DNA of 64,000 bases. Origin: Cliona cf. orientalis. Lineage: Eukaryota > Porifera > Demospongiae > Clionaida > Clionaidae. Every line of letters begins with the position of its first letter. Within the stretch, counting starts at the first letter, position 1. A program made the position numbers and the translations under genes. The DNA is taken from positions 7,798,135-7,862,134 of the forward strand of contig OZ005692.1 of the NCBI GenBank assembly GCA_963930775.1, given 5' to 3'. This document shows, piece after piece, positions 1 to 12,400 of this stretch. A model generated the notes under the pieces. That model was not told the DNA's origin. It saw only the letters and a program-made list of their open reading frames with translations, and made no database searches.

Positions 1-632
1 CCAGTGAAGTGTGTTGATTGATGAGTACTTGCAAACCAGTTCCAGCTCCACAAAAAGGGCTGGTATATCATAATTATAAGGGCTACCAAAGACAATTGAA
101 TACCTCCCATAATAATATTAAACATACTGCACACACATGTATATACACCTTGTATATAGGGTATCCAACGAAAAAATCAAACTTTCCAAAAACCGCTCAT
201 TTTTTGGTATTTAGCTAGCCTACTGGGACAGTCCCTAAATCTCGAATGATACTGTGCAAAATTACTCTTACATGGAGATACAAAAATTTGGCGTTTTTTG
301 GCAAAATTGTCGCGCCAGATGATTAATATGCTCCAACCTGTGATTTATTGTGGCTGCCTTACTAAATTGATCATCCTCATCCAGTGACTGCATGAGGAAG
401 CATTTACCATACTGTATAACGATGGTGCCCCACATTTTGGCGAATTTTGCCAAAATTTGGTGAATAATTAAAGTCTCGATATCTCGGAAAATGAACATGG
501 GGGCGTGACCTAGAGTGAGAATCAGTGTTAGTCCAAGAACATCTTCGTCCTACCAGAGTTTTGAAAAGTTTTGAAAAACTTCATTTTTTTGTGTGGAAAC
601 CCTATTGTATATATCTATACTATTACATCTAC
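1..632. other. Gene-poor left edge
   Basis: No gene is recognisable here. A minus-strand open stretch at 268-498 would give a 76-residue peptide with a tract HRLEHINHLARQFCQ, but it has no splice context or family match that I can name. The rest is AT-rich with short A/T runs. Confidence 0.4.
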
Positions 633-945
633 CTGGTAGTAGTATCCCAGCACCCAGCAGAGGCCGCAGGTGTACTGCTCCACCAGGCTGCAGATAAACT
701 CATCGTCATCGCTGGGTACGCCGAACTTGTTAAGTTTTATACTGTTGGTCATGTAGAAATCATGAACTAACTCACCACTCTGTCTTCTCCATGGAGACTG
801 CTGATCATGACCAGACCACTGCTCATCATACCCACCACTGTAGTTCTAGTGTGCATGGTCTGAGTTCCATGAACTTTGACCTCCTCCCGGACTTGCAGCA
901 TGCCCACTGGCACTAGGAGCGAGAGTAGCTGCAGCCCCGCGGCTG
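633..945 (-). pseudogene. XRN2: XRN2-derived chimeric fragment (copy A)
   Basis: On the minus strand, 740-633 encodes a stretch ending EGL/CGLCWVLGYYYQ-like (here CGLCWVLGYYYQ) followed by a GT donor, which matches the conserved GLCWVLxYYYxG core of the 5'-3' exoribonuclease XRN2/Rat1. Immediately upstream on that strand (about 945-776) lies a Gly/Ser/Tyr-rich piece with NYSGGYDEQWSG, nearly the same as the C-terminal exon at 15,976-16,400. In a normal XRN2 gene the catalytic exon comes first, so the order is inverted relative to the gene. The C-terminal piece also carries an in-frame TAG. It is a shuffled, non-functional copy of a host gene. The XRN2 identification is firm for the catalytic motif and inferred for the low-complexity tail. 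Confidence 0.6.
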
Positions 946-2393
946 GCGAATTTTTTTTTTTGGGCCCACTTTCGACTTAGACTTTCGCAGATTCCAGGGT
1001 TAAAGGTCACGGTGGGTGAGTTTAACCCTTTGCTGAAGCAAGTGCGCCTGCAGCATAAACTTCGACTGACTACATAAATTTAATTTGGTACCTCTGATTG
1101 AGCAGCAGGAAAGAAAGGAAGGGTTTAATTATCTTGTGATAATCAATCGGGTCACGTAAGCTTATGCATAATTGCAGGTACAAACGGCCTCGCCAAATAT
1201 ATACAGATCTATCCCAGTGATCTCATGAGTTTGCCTTGTACCATAGTCTATGCTTGTACCTACACTGTGTGTAGACCTTCCTATGCCAGTGCACACTTGC
1301 GAGAAGTTTATAGCACCAACACTCGTAGAGCCTGAATTGTTATGTTGATTCAATGTAGCAGGGCAGGCACCCAGACCGTATATAGGCTAACATAACAATA
1401 CTAGCCACTTCAACTATATCAATCATGATGATTAATTTTTTCCAGAATCTGTGGATAATTTGGCAGATCATGAAAAAATCATTGAAAAGCAGCTACTATA
1501 CACTATCTCACCTTCAACATATTACATTTATACTTTATTGCCAACCATTACTTTATATATTAGGGTGGAGATACATTCATTCATTGCAATATGGATCTGT
1601 TTATGGTTTACCAGACTGCCAATTTTAATACACTTTCAACTAGGGGCATCATAGTAAAGCAATGATAGCAAGTTGTATTGACAGAAGCAGCAAAAAGACA
1701 GCAAATACAACATGAGAGTGTACATGAGAATTGCAAGGCAATCCTCAGTGTGTGCATGCGTGCATCTAGTGACCAAGTCTCAGAGGGCCAGCCCACAGGT
1801 GTGAAGAGCCACTGGGTACTAGACTGTCGATGGTCATCACTTCTGAAGAGACATTTTAATGGTGTGGTGTCAAGTTTTCCTTGCATAAAAATCTTCATGA
1901 ATAATGAATTATTCAATCCGTGAGGCTTTTGCCCCTGCAATTTGCATAAAGGTTATGTAAACTTGGCTATCAACTGATATCATCTCTATAAATAATGCAC
2001 CCATCAATGTATTGCCCCACCTACTACCCCACTAGCAAAAGGTGGGGATTTGATTGTGTTTGACCAATAAACATGCCCCAGATCAAGGGGATTTGATCAA
2101 TATTTACGGAAATATAGTCCTAATGGGGGCATTTGCTCCAGAGGAGAGGCAATTGACTTCACATAGGTCAAATCCCCCACCATTGCCCGTGGGGTAGCTA
2201 CCTGGGGCAATACCTTGAAGCCCAATCACCCCCCTCAAACCAGTTAGGACCAAAGCTTTAATTATTTGAGGTGAATTTCAAACAATACTCACTTAAGTCA
2301 GTCCCATACAGCGTGAAAAAGCAGCCATTTCATGTCTTTGAGCTGATAACTCGAGTCGAGGTGAAAGTTCATACAGTTCTGCCCGTGTTGCAC

Positions 2394-3070
2394 TAGCACT
2401 AGTCTCGTGCCCAGACCCCACCCCCAAAAAGAGGGAAAGGGTCTCTTGTATTTGCTGACTCGACAGTTCAGGATCCTGGACTACCAATCAGATTACAGGC
2501 ATGTGATTTTATCATGTGACTTGTAGACTAACGTACGTACACGTATATAATAATAATTATTAATAATAATAATAATTTTAATGACAAATAACATGATAGG
2601 CGTGTGCACGAAGATACTAGTAACTAGAGCACTTGCGTGTAGCGCGGCTAGCGGAGATGAACCAGGTGCAGGACGTCGCGACTGTATTTGTTCCTCGTTG
2701 TCGTTTGAAGCTTACTGTGACCCTTGTTTCAGTTCAGCAAGCTATTACCCAGAGCGTTAAAGAACTTGGATACCATCAACCGACTGATGATCAAGCAGAG
2801 GTTCTTCAGAAGTTTGTAAGTGGTCGCGATGTATTCATATCTCTGCCCACCGGGAGTGGCAAAAGTCAGACTCTGTGTTTTACCTGCGTTTCTTTAGTAT
2901 TCGACAATTTCCCACCTGTTTAGCGGCTTTTTTTAATTGGAATTCTGCTTTGCGCACGTGATCGACATTCCAAAATCACCTGATCTGCAGAGTCAGCAAA
3001 TACAAGAAATGGCTCGAAGTGCGCCAGACCCTTTCCCTCCTTTTGGGGGTGGGGTCTGGGAACGAGACTA
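2394..3070. mobile_element. TAGTCTCG-ended TIR element carrying a RecQ 5' exon
   Basis: Left end near 2400 (TAGTCTCGTGCCCAGACCCC, then GAGGGAAAGGGTCT) is repeated inverted at about 3014-3070 with few differences. The 8-mer GTGTTGCA lies just outside both ends (2386-2393 and 3071-3078), consistent with an 8-bp target duplication as in hAT transposons. The body holds the RecQ-like exon at 2657-2923. The ends resemble those at 43,447-43,892, 14,681-15,038 and 61,498, so this looks like an internally deleted member of a dispersed family. Confidence 0.6.
2657..2923 (+). pseudogene. RecQ-like DNA helicase, N-terminal fragment
   Basis: The frame from the ATG at 2657 encodes a helicase lead-in (KELGYHQPTDDQAEVLQKF) and a perfect motif I/Walker A (LPTGSGKS), then runs into a stop 15 residues later. 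Motifs Ia to VI, expected over the next 300 residues, are missing. The same lead-in and Walker A (KDEQECAVRYLY..LPTGFGKS) occur in the long copy at 61,699. This is a truncated gene fragment held between terminal inverted repeats, so it is more likely transposon cargo than a degraded host locus. Confidence 0.7.
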
Positions 3071-3449
3071 GTGTTGCACTGAAGTCAGCAAAGGGTTAAA
3101 CGCACCGATTTAACCTTTGACCCTGAAGTCCGCGAAAAGTCTAAGTCGAAAGTGGGCCCAAAAAATTCGCGCTCAGAGTCAGAGAGAGAAAGAAATGATC
3201 GCCAACAGCACACAGGTCCGATCCGAGTGAATTGAAATGGGAGGGGCTTGTTGTGCAGACCACGCCCACTAATAACCAAAAGTGCTGCGCTGGCAGCTTT
3301 GTGGTGGGGCGCGGGGCCGGGGGTGGACCGTCATGACCGTACAGTTCGACTGAACAGTGTGGACGCTACCAATGAAAGTTTACGTTCGGTGACGATCTAA
3401 TCGACTGCGTAGATCACTTCAGTGGCTAATTGGTTATGATTGAGAGGAA

Positions 3450-6400
3450 ATGGATGGTACTAATCAGCCTAAAGTTTTAAGTGAGTTTGCAGTGAACTCT
3501 ACCATAGATTATATATTCCTATTACTACTAGAAGGGCCTAATCAGGAGACATTTTATAATTATGGTGGATATTAGTTATTAAGACTGAATGGTACACTAG
3601 CAAGCTTAAGGGGGGGGGGATCACTCCCATAGGTGAGCTGTGACCATTGTCAAGATGCAGTCAAAGGGTCATGGCACTTCTTGGGGATTGGTCAAGTGCA
3701 TAGCGTAAAGTGCCAATTATCGACATATGGTTTTCTCCCGCGTGTGCTGTTGCTTAGGAACATCGCCTGAACTTCGAACTTGGACCAAAAGGTAGGGGGT
3801 CACCAGGGCTACAAGTACCTAAAGTCTCAGGGGGCTGCCTATCAAAATACGTCTGCAATGGCAATTTTAGCTTATAATTGCGAATGCCAGTTATCAACAG
3901 TCGGTACGTATTATCGGCACACCGTATACTTTCAATACAATCAATTATCGTCACTTGGAGCTTTGTCATCACAGTGCATGCAATCCAAGAGTAAGAAAAT
4001 TATATAAAAAAATACTAGCAGGTGCATAATCATGAGCTCTAACTACTGAGACAACTTCATGTTCATAGATGAGCTTGTTCGATCTTTATCGTTTTTTCAA
4101 TCTTGGCAGAAGCGCCTCGGGAACGGCACCATCGCGTCTTTGCCCCTGTATTGAGAAAGTAAGACACTGTGAGGGTCATCTTATCACAAATGAAGCAAAA
4201 CTTACCTTCAAAAGTCCAGCCTGAAGCACAGAAGCGAGTCGCGATCGACCACGCGAAGTTATTATCAAACGCGCCACGCCCACTGCCTATACTAAGGCCC
4301 TATGTCGATAATCGATACCCGTATTTCCGATAGTTGATACCTGTCGGTAATTGGCACATTACGCTAGCTAGGCGTCCAAGAGGCGTGGCCAAGATTTTGC
4401 GCATGTACAGTTAGTCGATTGTCAACGGGTCAGGGGCAAAAATTCGCTGTGGTCAAGCGATCAAGGCCATTTTGGACAGTCAAAATCTTGACCACAGTCA
4501 CAGCCCTGGAAACAGCACCTATGGGAGTGATCCCCCCTTGACTAGCTATTGTGTGATTGGGCCACACCTCCACAAGCTAAAAGCCCAGCTAGCAGGTTGC
4601 CAAACGGCCCAGAATGTACATACATGTACACATGATGCCAGTGACCCTTTACCACATGTGTATATTATATGCACATACATGTTTGACAACCATTACCTGA
4701 TGTATGAAGGAGTAGCTTTATGCTGGCTTATTGTTCAGGCAAGGACACGAGTAGCGCAATGTCATAGTTTGACCTTTATCCCCAAATCTACACTTGCAGC
4801 TGCTGAGGATGATTTTCATGAGGTATACCATGAGCTAGAGAATATCAAAGCTCGCTACTACCACCTTGGAATAGCGCTGGGTCTACCTCCTGGAGAGCTA
4901 GAAGCTATTCGAAAAGCACACTCACAAGATATGGAAGTGGCACTCACCCAAGTGCTACTACTATGGCTAAGGCAACAGTATAATGTTGAGAAATTTGGTC
5001 GTCCAACATGGCAGAAATTGAGGAAGACAGTTGATGGGGAAAATCATACACTCGCTGAGAAGATTGCCGAGAAACATTGTATGTGTCATCATTCAAATCT
5101 CTCCTCTCCTCTCTCTCTCTCTCACTCTCTCTCTCCTCCTTCCCTGTCTCCCTCTTATTCTCAGATAGTACCATAATGATGCATAATTATGTGTACCGGT
5201 GGTGTTCACTATTGTTATAGGTAATAATGGTTCAGCCAGCCATCATCCTGTTGGCCACTCGTTTCATCCAATATCACAGCCGGGAGTCACACAGCCGGGG
5301 GTCACACATCCGGGAGTCACGCAGCCGGGGGTCACACATCCGGGAGTCACACAGCCGGGGGTCACACAGCCGGGGGTCACACAGCCGGGAGTCACACAGC
5401 TGGGGGTTGTGCAACTGGGAGTGGCGCAGTGGCATAGTAAGTTTTACACCATTCTGTAGTAACATTCAATTGCTTTATTATTCTATGATATTATAATATG
5501 TAGGATTTCCTGGTGCTTCTGGATATAATACAGCCCGTCCCCCTGGTCCTCCTCCACCTAACCATCCTGTTGGCCACTCATTTCATCCACTGTCACAGCC
5601 AGCAGGAGTCAGTGTGCAGCCTCACCAATGCATGGCACCAGGCTCCCAGATGTTCGGTAAGTTTAATTTACATCATTTGTCGTTACAACTTTCATGTTTG
5701 ATGTATTGATTTGTATGCAGGTTCTCCAGGTGCTGCTGGCTATACCCCTGGTCCTTCTCCACCTCACTTTGTACACAGTCGACAGCCTTTCAGGCATTCT
5801 AGTGTACAATTTCCAATGATGGGTATAATAATACCGTAAATCGCGAATATTTCGTTGTTAAAATATTTTCGGACAGCCTGGCTTGTGCGAAAATTAAACG
5901 CACGAAAATACATACGCAATATTAATGATAATGCGGTACAGGGTCGTTTGTCCGAAAATTATTTAACATGAAAATTTATCGCATGAAATATTTTAGACAT
6001 GAAATATTCACGATTTACGGTAATAATAATTGCAATATGTATGACATGTAAAGTATGCACATGTAGAATGTGCATACACATAGTTATGTTCCTAACAGAA
6101 AATTAACCTCGCTCCATACCACTCCCACATTTCCATGCAATGTAATTGCCTGCTATTATCCTACACATTGCAGGTGGAGGGAGCCCATTTCAACCATCAT
6201 ACCAGTATCATCCATATTACCAGCCTGGATACCCACCAGCGTATAATCGGCCACAAGGTATTAATGATAATAGCAGCTTCTTTTGAGAATACTTAATTAC
6301 CTGTAATTGTGTACTACAGGTGCGACCTTTAGCTCTAATTTTCCACCAGGCTACGGTCAGCCAGCCATGCATCTCCCCAGTACTGAAGGTGATGAAGGTA

Positions 6401-9400
6401 AGGGTTGTCCAACTAAGGTTGAATTTTCATTTCACGGTGATAATTATATTAGGGCCACCATCTAAGCACACTTCCTCAGCTCAGCCTCCCATTGGTAAAA
6501 TTCAGCTCTCCACTGACATGGTAGGGCAACTTGATCACTGGCGGCAAAAGGTTGCAGCCTCATACCTCGCTGAAGAGTCCAAGTCAGATGTATGGCCACC
6601 TCTGAAAATTGTTAATTTTGTCCAGCTAGCACTAGTCCAGCAGGAAAAACGTGCCCAACATTTACATCTACTCACAGTTAAGGAGGATATTGATCAAGTT
6701 TATGGACACAAAGTTAACATAAACTATGATGATTTATTTTGTAACTTAGGCCATAGCTCACTGATTTTAATCGAGGGCAGACCGGGAAGCGGAAAGACGA
6801 CACTACTAGTCAGAATCTCGTGTGACTGGGCAAAGGGAAATATTGCAAGATCTAAACTTATCATATTCGTGCGACTACGGTACCTTGATAAGACTAGAGA
6901 AATCTATCTCCATGATCTTTTGCGTTCAGCTTCCCGTGCTTTAACCCCTAATGATATCCATGGCTTATCTTTGTACATCGAGGGAACATTTGGTGAAGGT
7001 GTGATATTTATGCTAGACGGGTTTGATGAATATGGTGTTCAGGAAGATGCAAAATCTGATGATTCTGATGATTTTATTTGTAACCTTATCGAAAGGAAGG
7101 TATTTTCAAGATCAACTGTGATATTGTCATCTCGTCCAGCTGCTACTCAAGCCTTCCGTCAAATTGCTACACAGTGGATTGAAGTTGTCGGATTTATGAA
7201 GGAACAGGTGATAAAGTACATACAAACTTACTACGAACATGATAAAGAAAAAAGTCTCCAGCTTGAATATCATTTGAATAACCATACCAATGTACTGAAC
7301 CTATGCTATCTACCTCTTCACTGTACTATGCTGGTGCACCTCTACGAACAAGAATCACTACTGCCTGAGACAGAAACTGAATTCTATCGATACTTCACTC
7401 TCTCTTCCATTTTCCGTACTATTAGCAAAAGTACTCAATATATTGATGAGTTGACATCCTTTAACCAGTTACCACCAAAAGTAAAAAACATTTTTGATAA
7501 GATATGTCATTTAGCATTAAGGGCAACAGTCGAATCTCGGCAAGTTTTCAAAAAATCTGAAATTTCAGATATTTGTGGTGATATTAGTTCGATTAATGAG
7601 AAAGAGAACCCTGGATTACTCGTTATTGATCGTTGCTTAACAACATATGGATATGATAACAAGTATTCATTTCTTCATTTGACCCTGCAGGAGTATCTCT
7701 CAGCCGTCTATATCGCTGGACGTGATAACAGTGAACAAGTATCTATTGTTAAATCTTTCTCCAATAAGAATCATCTTTATGTTATGTGGCGCTTTTTATT
7801 TGGTATCTTGGACTATTCTAAAGAGAGCACAGTGAACCTATTCAAACTACTACTGGATGCTACTCGTGATAACCATTTACTTCATATCCGGTGTGCCTAT
7901 GAATCACAACACAGTGCTGCATCCACTGAAGTCTTACAGATTCATGGAAACAACCTTGTATTTAAAGAAATTGGACATTTCGATCTAGCATGTATTAGTT
8001 ATGTTTTGAAAACTGCCGAGTATACTACAATTAGGTTAAAATTTTATCAGTGCAACTTTAGTTTCGATGATGCAGTGGCTCTCTTGAAGGGAATTGGTGA
8101 CCATCAACTTTCACTGACAGTTCTGTATGTTACGATGTATTATTGCGTGCATGTATTATGTCACATCATTGCTCTAATTATTCCACCACAGTGAGGGTGA
8201 AGCTGTACAGTCAGTGGTGGAAGCTCTTAGTCTTGTCTCAGTGCCTGGTCTGATTGAATTAGAGTAAGTTCATTCTTCACATGGTAGCTATAGTGCATGC
8301 ATGTACATGTATGTGTCTTAGTCACTCCTGTATTGAGTCTCAGAAGCTGATTGTGGTTTGTCCTAATTAATGATGATAGTATAAACACAATGTCATGATC
8401 TTGTATGCATGTGATTATTGTATTGATTTGCTAACTATCCTATTCACTGCAGTCTATGGGCAGTTGCTGGTGGTGGTGTAAGTGTGAAAAGCAATCTAAA
8501 ACTCAGTAATAATCTTCATAAACTATTGTAAGTCAACTTAACCTGTGCAGCATAATGTACAATGAGTGTTAGTACAATAATTTTCTTGCCCGTTGCTATG
8601 TGTTTGCTAAGGTACTGTATATAATCATGATACTGTCCCTCCTTGTAGGGTTTATGTCCATAATATATTAACTATTATACAGTTCCTGAGGGCCAGGGCA
8701 AACATTCATCAGTTCTTGAGGCATGTTTATTGTATCCATGGAAACAATGGGCTAGAAAATAGATATTGACCAATCCCTCACTGCAATAATAAAGAAGCAC
8801 TCATCCCTCAGGCTTTGCCTTCGGGATTTGTGTTTCTATACTGCATAAAAACCTCGGGAGTTGGTCAATAACTATTATAAATAGTATGTCCATAGCTGAC
8901 CAGGAGTGTGTACTATACCACTTCTAGGATACTATATAGGTGGAAAGTTTACTATTACATTTTGATTTAGACTTGGTTGTGTGGACGTCACTAATTCTGG
9001 ACTTGAGGAAGGATTGAAACACTGTCCCAACTTAAAGGAGCTACGGTAAGCATCACTATAATATGCAGTGAACTGTTTGTCAAAGCACGGTTAGTACTGG
9101 GGCCAGGTGGGAAGGAGTGGCCTACATAATATATACATAATAAGAATAATATTGATTTTACTTCCTATTTCCATATTATGTTGCTTGTACTTGTTGTGTG
9201 CATTAGCATTGCTTATACTGATTGTCCACTGGCTGTACTGGAAGTAATCAAGCACTGCACTAACCTGGTGAAGCTAACGTGAGTATACAAGTAATTGAGT
9301 CAACTGGCAACTTGCTCTATCATTGTAATACCCGGGCTAAATTAAACATCTTAGTGTATTGGTATATATGTGGTAGGGGTGGGTGGAGTTTGTGACCTCA

Positions 9401-12400
9401 TCAAACTAAATTAGTAGTATAGGCATACAAATTTTGTAGCCTCATCCCCAGGCCCTCCTGGCCTTTCAGTATTACATGCAAAAAAAACAGGAGCCCCTGG
9501 CAGATAATGTCACATGCATGCATGACGTTTCAGGTCGGCGTATAATTATCATGCATGAGTACTGACAACCGCAACTGTGGCACTCATGGACTTTGGTTGG
9601 GGTGAGCCTAACTGATCCAATGCTTGTAACACTTGCCATCTCAGTAGCTTATTACTATAAAGCCTACCACTCCAGACTGAAACCATCAATAATAACAATA
9701 TTATATGGATGGTAGAATGGTCGTAGCCTGCCGATTGCGGCAGCGACAAATCATGACCACTAAGCTCGAAGTTCTCAATCACTTAATCTGTAGTAATCGT
9801 TCAAAGAAACCCTTATTTATGACACTATGGTAGACTGGTGTGTCAGTTGATAGCGTTCTAGCTGTTTATCTCGCCCACATTTGTTACTAATATGATGCAG
9901 CTATGACATTTCTCGTGTGATTTTATCTCCCATGACCTCCCTCTTTCTGTGTGTAGCATTGAATAGCTAGGAGGTCCTGGATGCGCATAGCATTGTGCAA
10001 GGTTTATTCCGTTCTTAAAATTAATAAGATTTGGTTATTTCAAAGCAAGTAATGTGAAATTAATGCGTATACAAATAGAATGAATATCGGCTTCTCTTTA
10101 CTACAGACAAAGTTACAGTCAGCCATGGGCACACATACACGTAACCACAGTAATGGAAGCAAAAACACCATCTATTTATTATTATCACACTAGAAGAGCT
10201 AGATTGTGAATGTTGCCCAAGAGCACAATTGTTTGTTTTTGCCTAGTAGGCATTGATTCATAGACACCAACACATCTCAGATCAAAAAAATTATGTCTGT
10301 TCTCTCCCACAGACTTCAGAACGACCACCTCACAGATGAGAGCATACCACACTTAACAAAGCTGATTGAATCAGCCAGGAATCTTGAAACCCTTTATCTT
10401 CAGTAAGTAACTAATTATGCTATTACTTTACACACCTCATAATAATCATTAATTCACTGAATCCGGTACACTGTAAAAATAAGTGTGTTACCTTGACACG
10501 CATGTACCGTGTAGCATGTGTGCTAAAGGGTGTGATATGTGTTAAATTAGCACACTAGCACCTATAAGTGTGTTACTATTGCACGCAAAACACTATTTAA
10601 CATGCATGCAGATGTGTCACTGTGTTATAATAACCCACTAAGCATGTACCAGTGTGTTGCTAGTACCCATTCAGTGTGTCAAACTTACCCACAAAGCAAT
10701 AGCCTTGCTGGGAAGGGCCTGGGGACAAGGCTATAGCGAAGCAAAAAATTTTAATCCACCTCAGCAACTGTTAATGTCTAATTGAGTCAAGTTCAACTCA
10801 TAATTTCAAGTGTTCACTGGGCCCACCAGCCTCAGACTGTGTGGAGGCTTGTATTCCATGTATTCCAACATTCCGACAGTCTAGCTAGTAAAATTGAGGC
10901 ATTTTAGTAGTATTAGTAGCAGCAGTCATGCTAAATATACTTCAGTAAATCGACAAATTTGAACAACAGACTGGGGAGAAGCCTGCATGCCTAGCACCAA
11001 GCACGCTCGATTCTAATTAAAGCACATCATTTTCTAATGAGCATGCTCAGTACAGTGTCAAAATTTGAATTGAACACGGCAGCTGCCAAGTCAAAAAAAG
11101 CGGTTGAAGTTGACTTTTGGTTGTAAAACATGGTGCTAGCAGTTAAAGACGTTGCCTTCGTGACTTGGAGGAGAGCGGTATCAGTGCTAAGGCAACTTAG
11201 CTATCTAAATTGATGTCCTCTTTCAAGCAACAGTCAAGTTGAAGGTGAGAAAGTGGCGTGCGTGACACTAACGATAATTTGTTGTTACTGATCCTGATAC
11301 CTTTTTGCTTTATAGAGAGAGAGAGTTTCGGTAGTGCAAGTTGATAAATGAACAAAAAGGTAAGCTATGCATCAAAAAGCTTAGTATATAAACAAATTAT
11401 GACAATTTGCTATTTTCATGTGCTCCAGGTCCAGTAGCTACTATCAGAAGTGGTCAAAAAGTTATGTGCTCACTACTTAGCAGAGGTGAGTATAAGTTGG
11501 CTATGTGTTGTCATAGATATTATTATAGACTACGTAAACGGGATTAGCAATAGAATGTACGTATACACACTCCTTGTTATGGTTTGCATTCTTGGATAGA
11601 CCCGTTGCTATAACAATTTGAGCAAAAAATGGCCAAAAATGGCGACCGCAGTGCACTTATCGACTAATAGCAGCGAAATAATAGTACTTTCGAACTTGAA
11701 CAAGGCTTATTCTAGTGAAGGAGTCCCTACTCTAAACGTGGCCAGCGAAGTTGGATTTCCGAAGTCTCTCTGGTCTATGCTACAGTCCCACAAAGTCCAA
11801 GAAGCAAAAATGGCTGATCAAGAACTGTTGAAAATCAGTGTATCGGTGCAGTGGCTTTGCCCTTGCCACCATTTTGGGATGCGCTGTCTTACTTGTGACA
11901 GTTTTGACACTTGACGCGCTGTCTTCTGTAAGTGAGCAGGCTGTGAAAAGGCCCAAAAATCGGGACACGTTTAGAGTAGGGACTCCTTCACTGGAATAAG
12001 CCTTATTCAAGTTTGAAAGTACTGTTATTTCGCTGCTATTAGTCAATAAGTGCACTGCAGTCGCCATTTTCGGCCATTTATTGCTCAAACTGTCATAGCA
12101 ACGGGTCTATCCAAGAATGCAAACCATAACACGGAGTGCGTGTACACGTTCTATTGCTCACGTGAGCAGTTTCCAATCCCGTTTATATAGTTTATAATAT
12201 CTATGGTGTTGTACAATTAGCTATGAGTGCTAGCATGGCATTATTATCCAGTCTTATTAATAAAGGCCCCCCTTTCTTTCCATTTTATAGGTGTCAACAT
12301 AGATCATCAGACTCTGACTGAGATGAATCATCATGTGCAAGCTCATGAGTATTGGTGATTCTTTGAAGCCACAGTAGATGTAGCTACCTTCTGTCAAGCT

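Larger units (their letters stand above)
946..3172. mobile_element. Decayed inverted-repeat element around a RecQ fragment
   Basis: About 90 bp at 946-1036 (beginning around a run of T followed by GGGCCCACTTTCGACTTAG) reappears inverted at about 3083-3172, with several differences. Between the arms lie roughly 1.3 kb of unassigned sequence and the smaller TIR element at 2394-3070. This is probably an old DNA transposon; I see no transposase. Confidence 0.45.

Noticed and set aside
4472-5176. A long open frame beginning at 4472 as a single Death-domain exon
   Set aside because: The first 110 codons look random and lie in an inverted-repeat element. A good acceptor at 4799 and a phase-matched first exon at 3450-3480 explain the Death domain better.
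8125-8194. Reading the NACHT exon through to the stop at 8192-8194
   Set aside because: The sequence after CT|GTATGT loses NLR character, and a matched acceptor at 8191 leads into an in-phase LRR exon.
11618-12088. Two opposite-strand genes of about 100 codons each
   Set aside because: They are mirror images created by the palindrome at 11,512-12,206.
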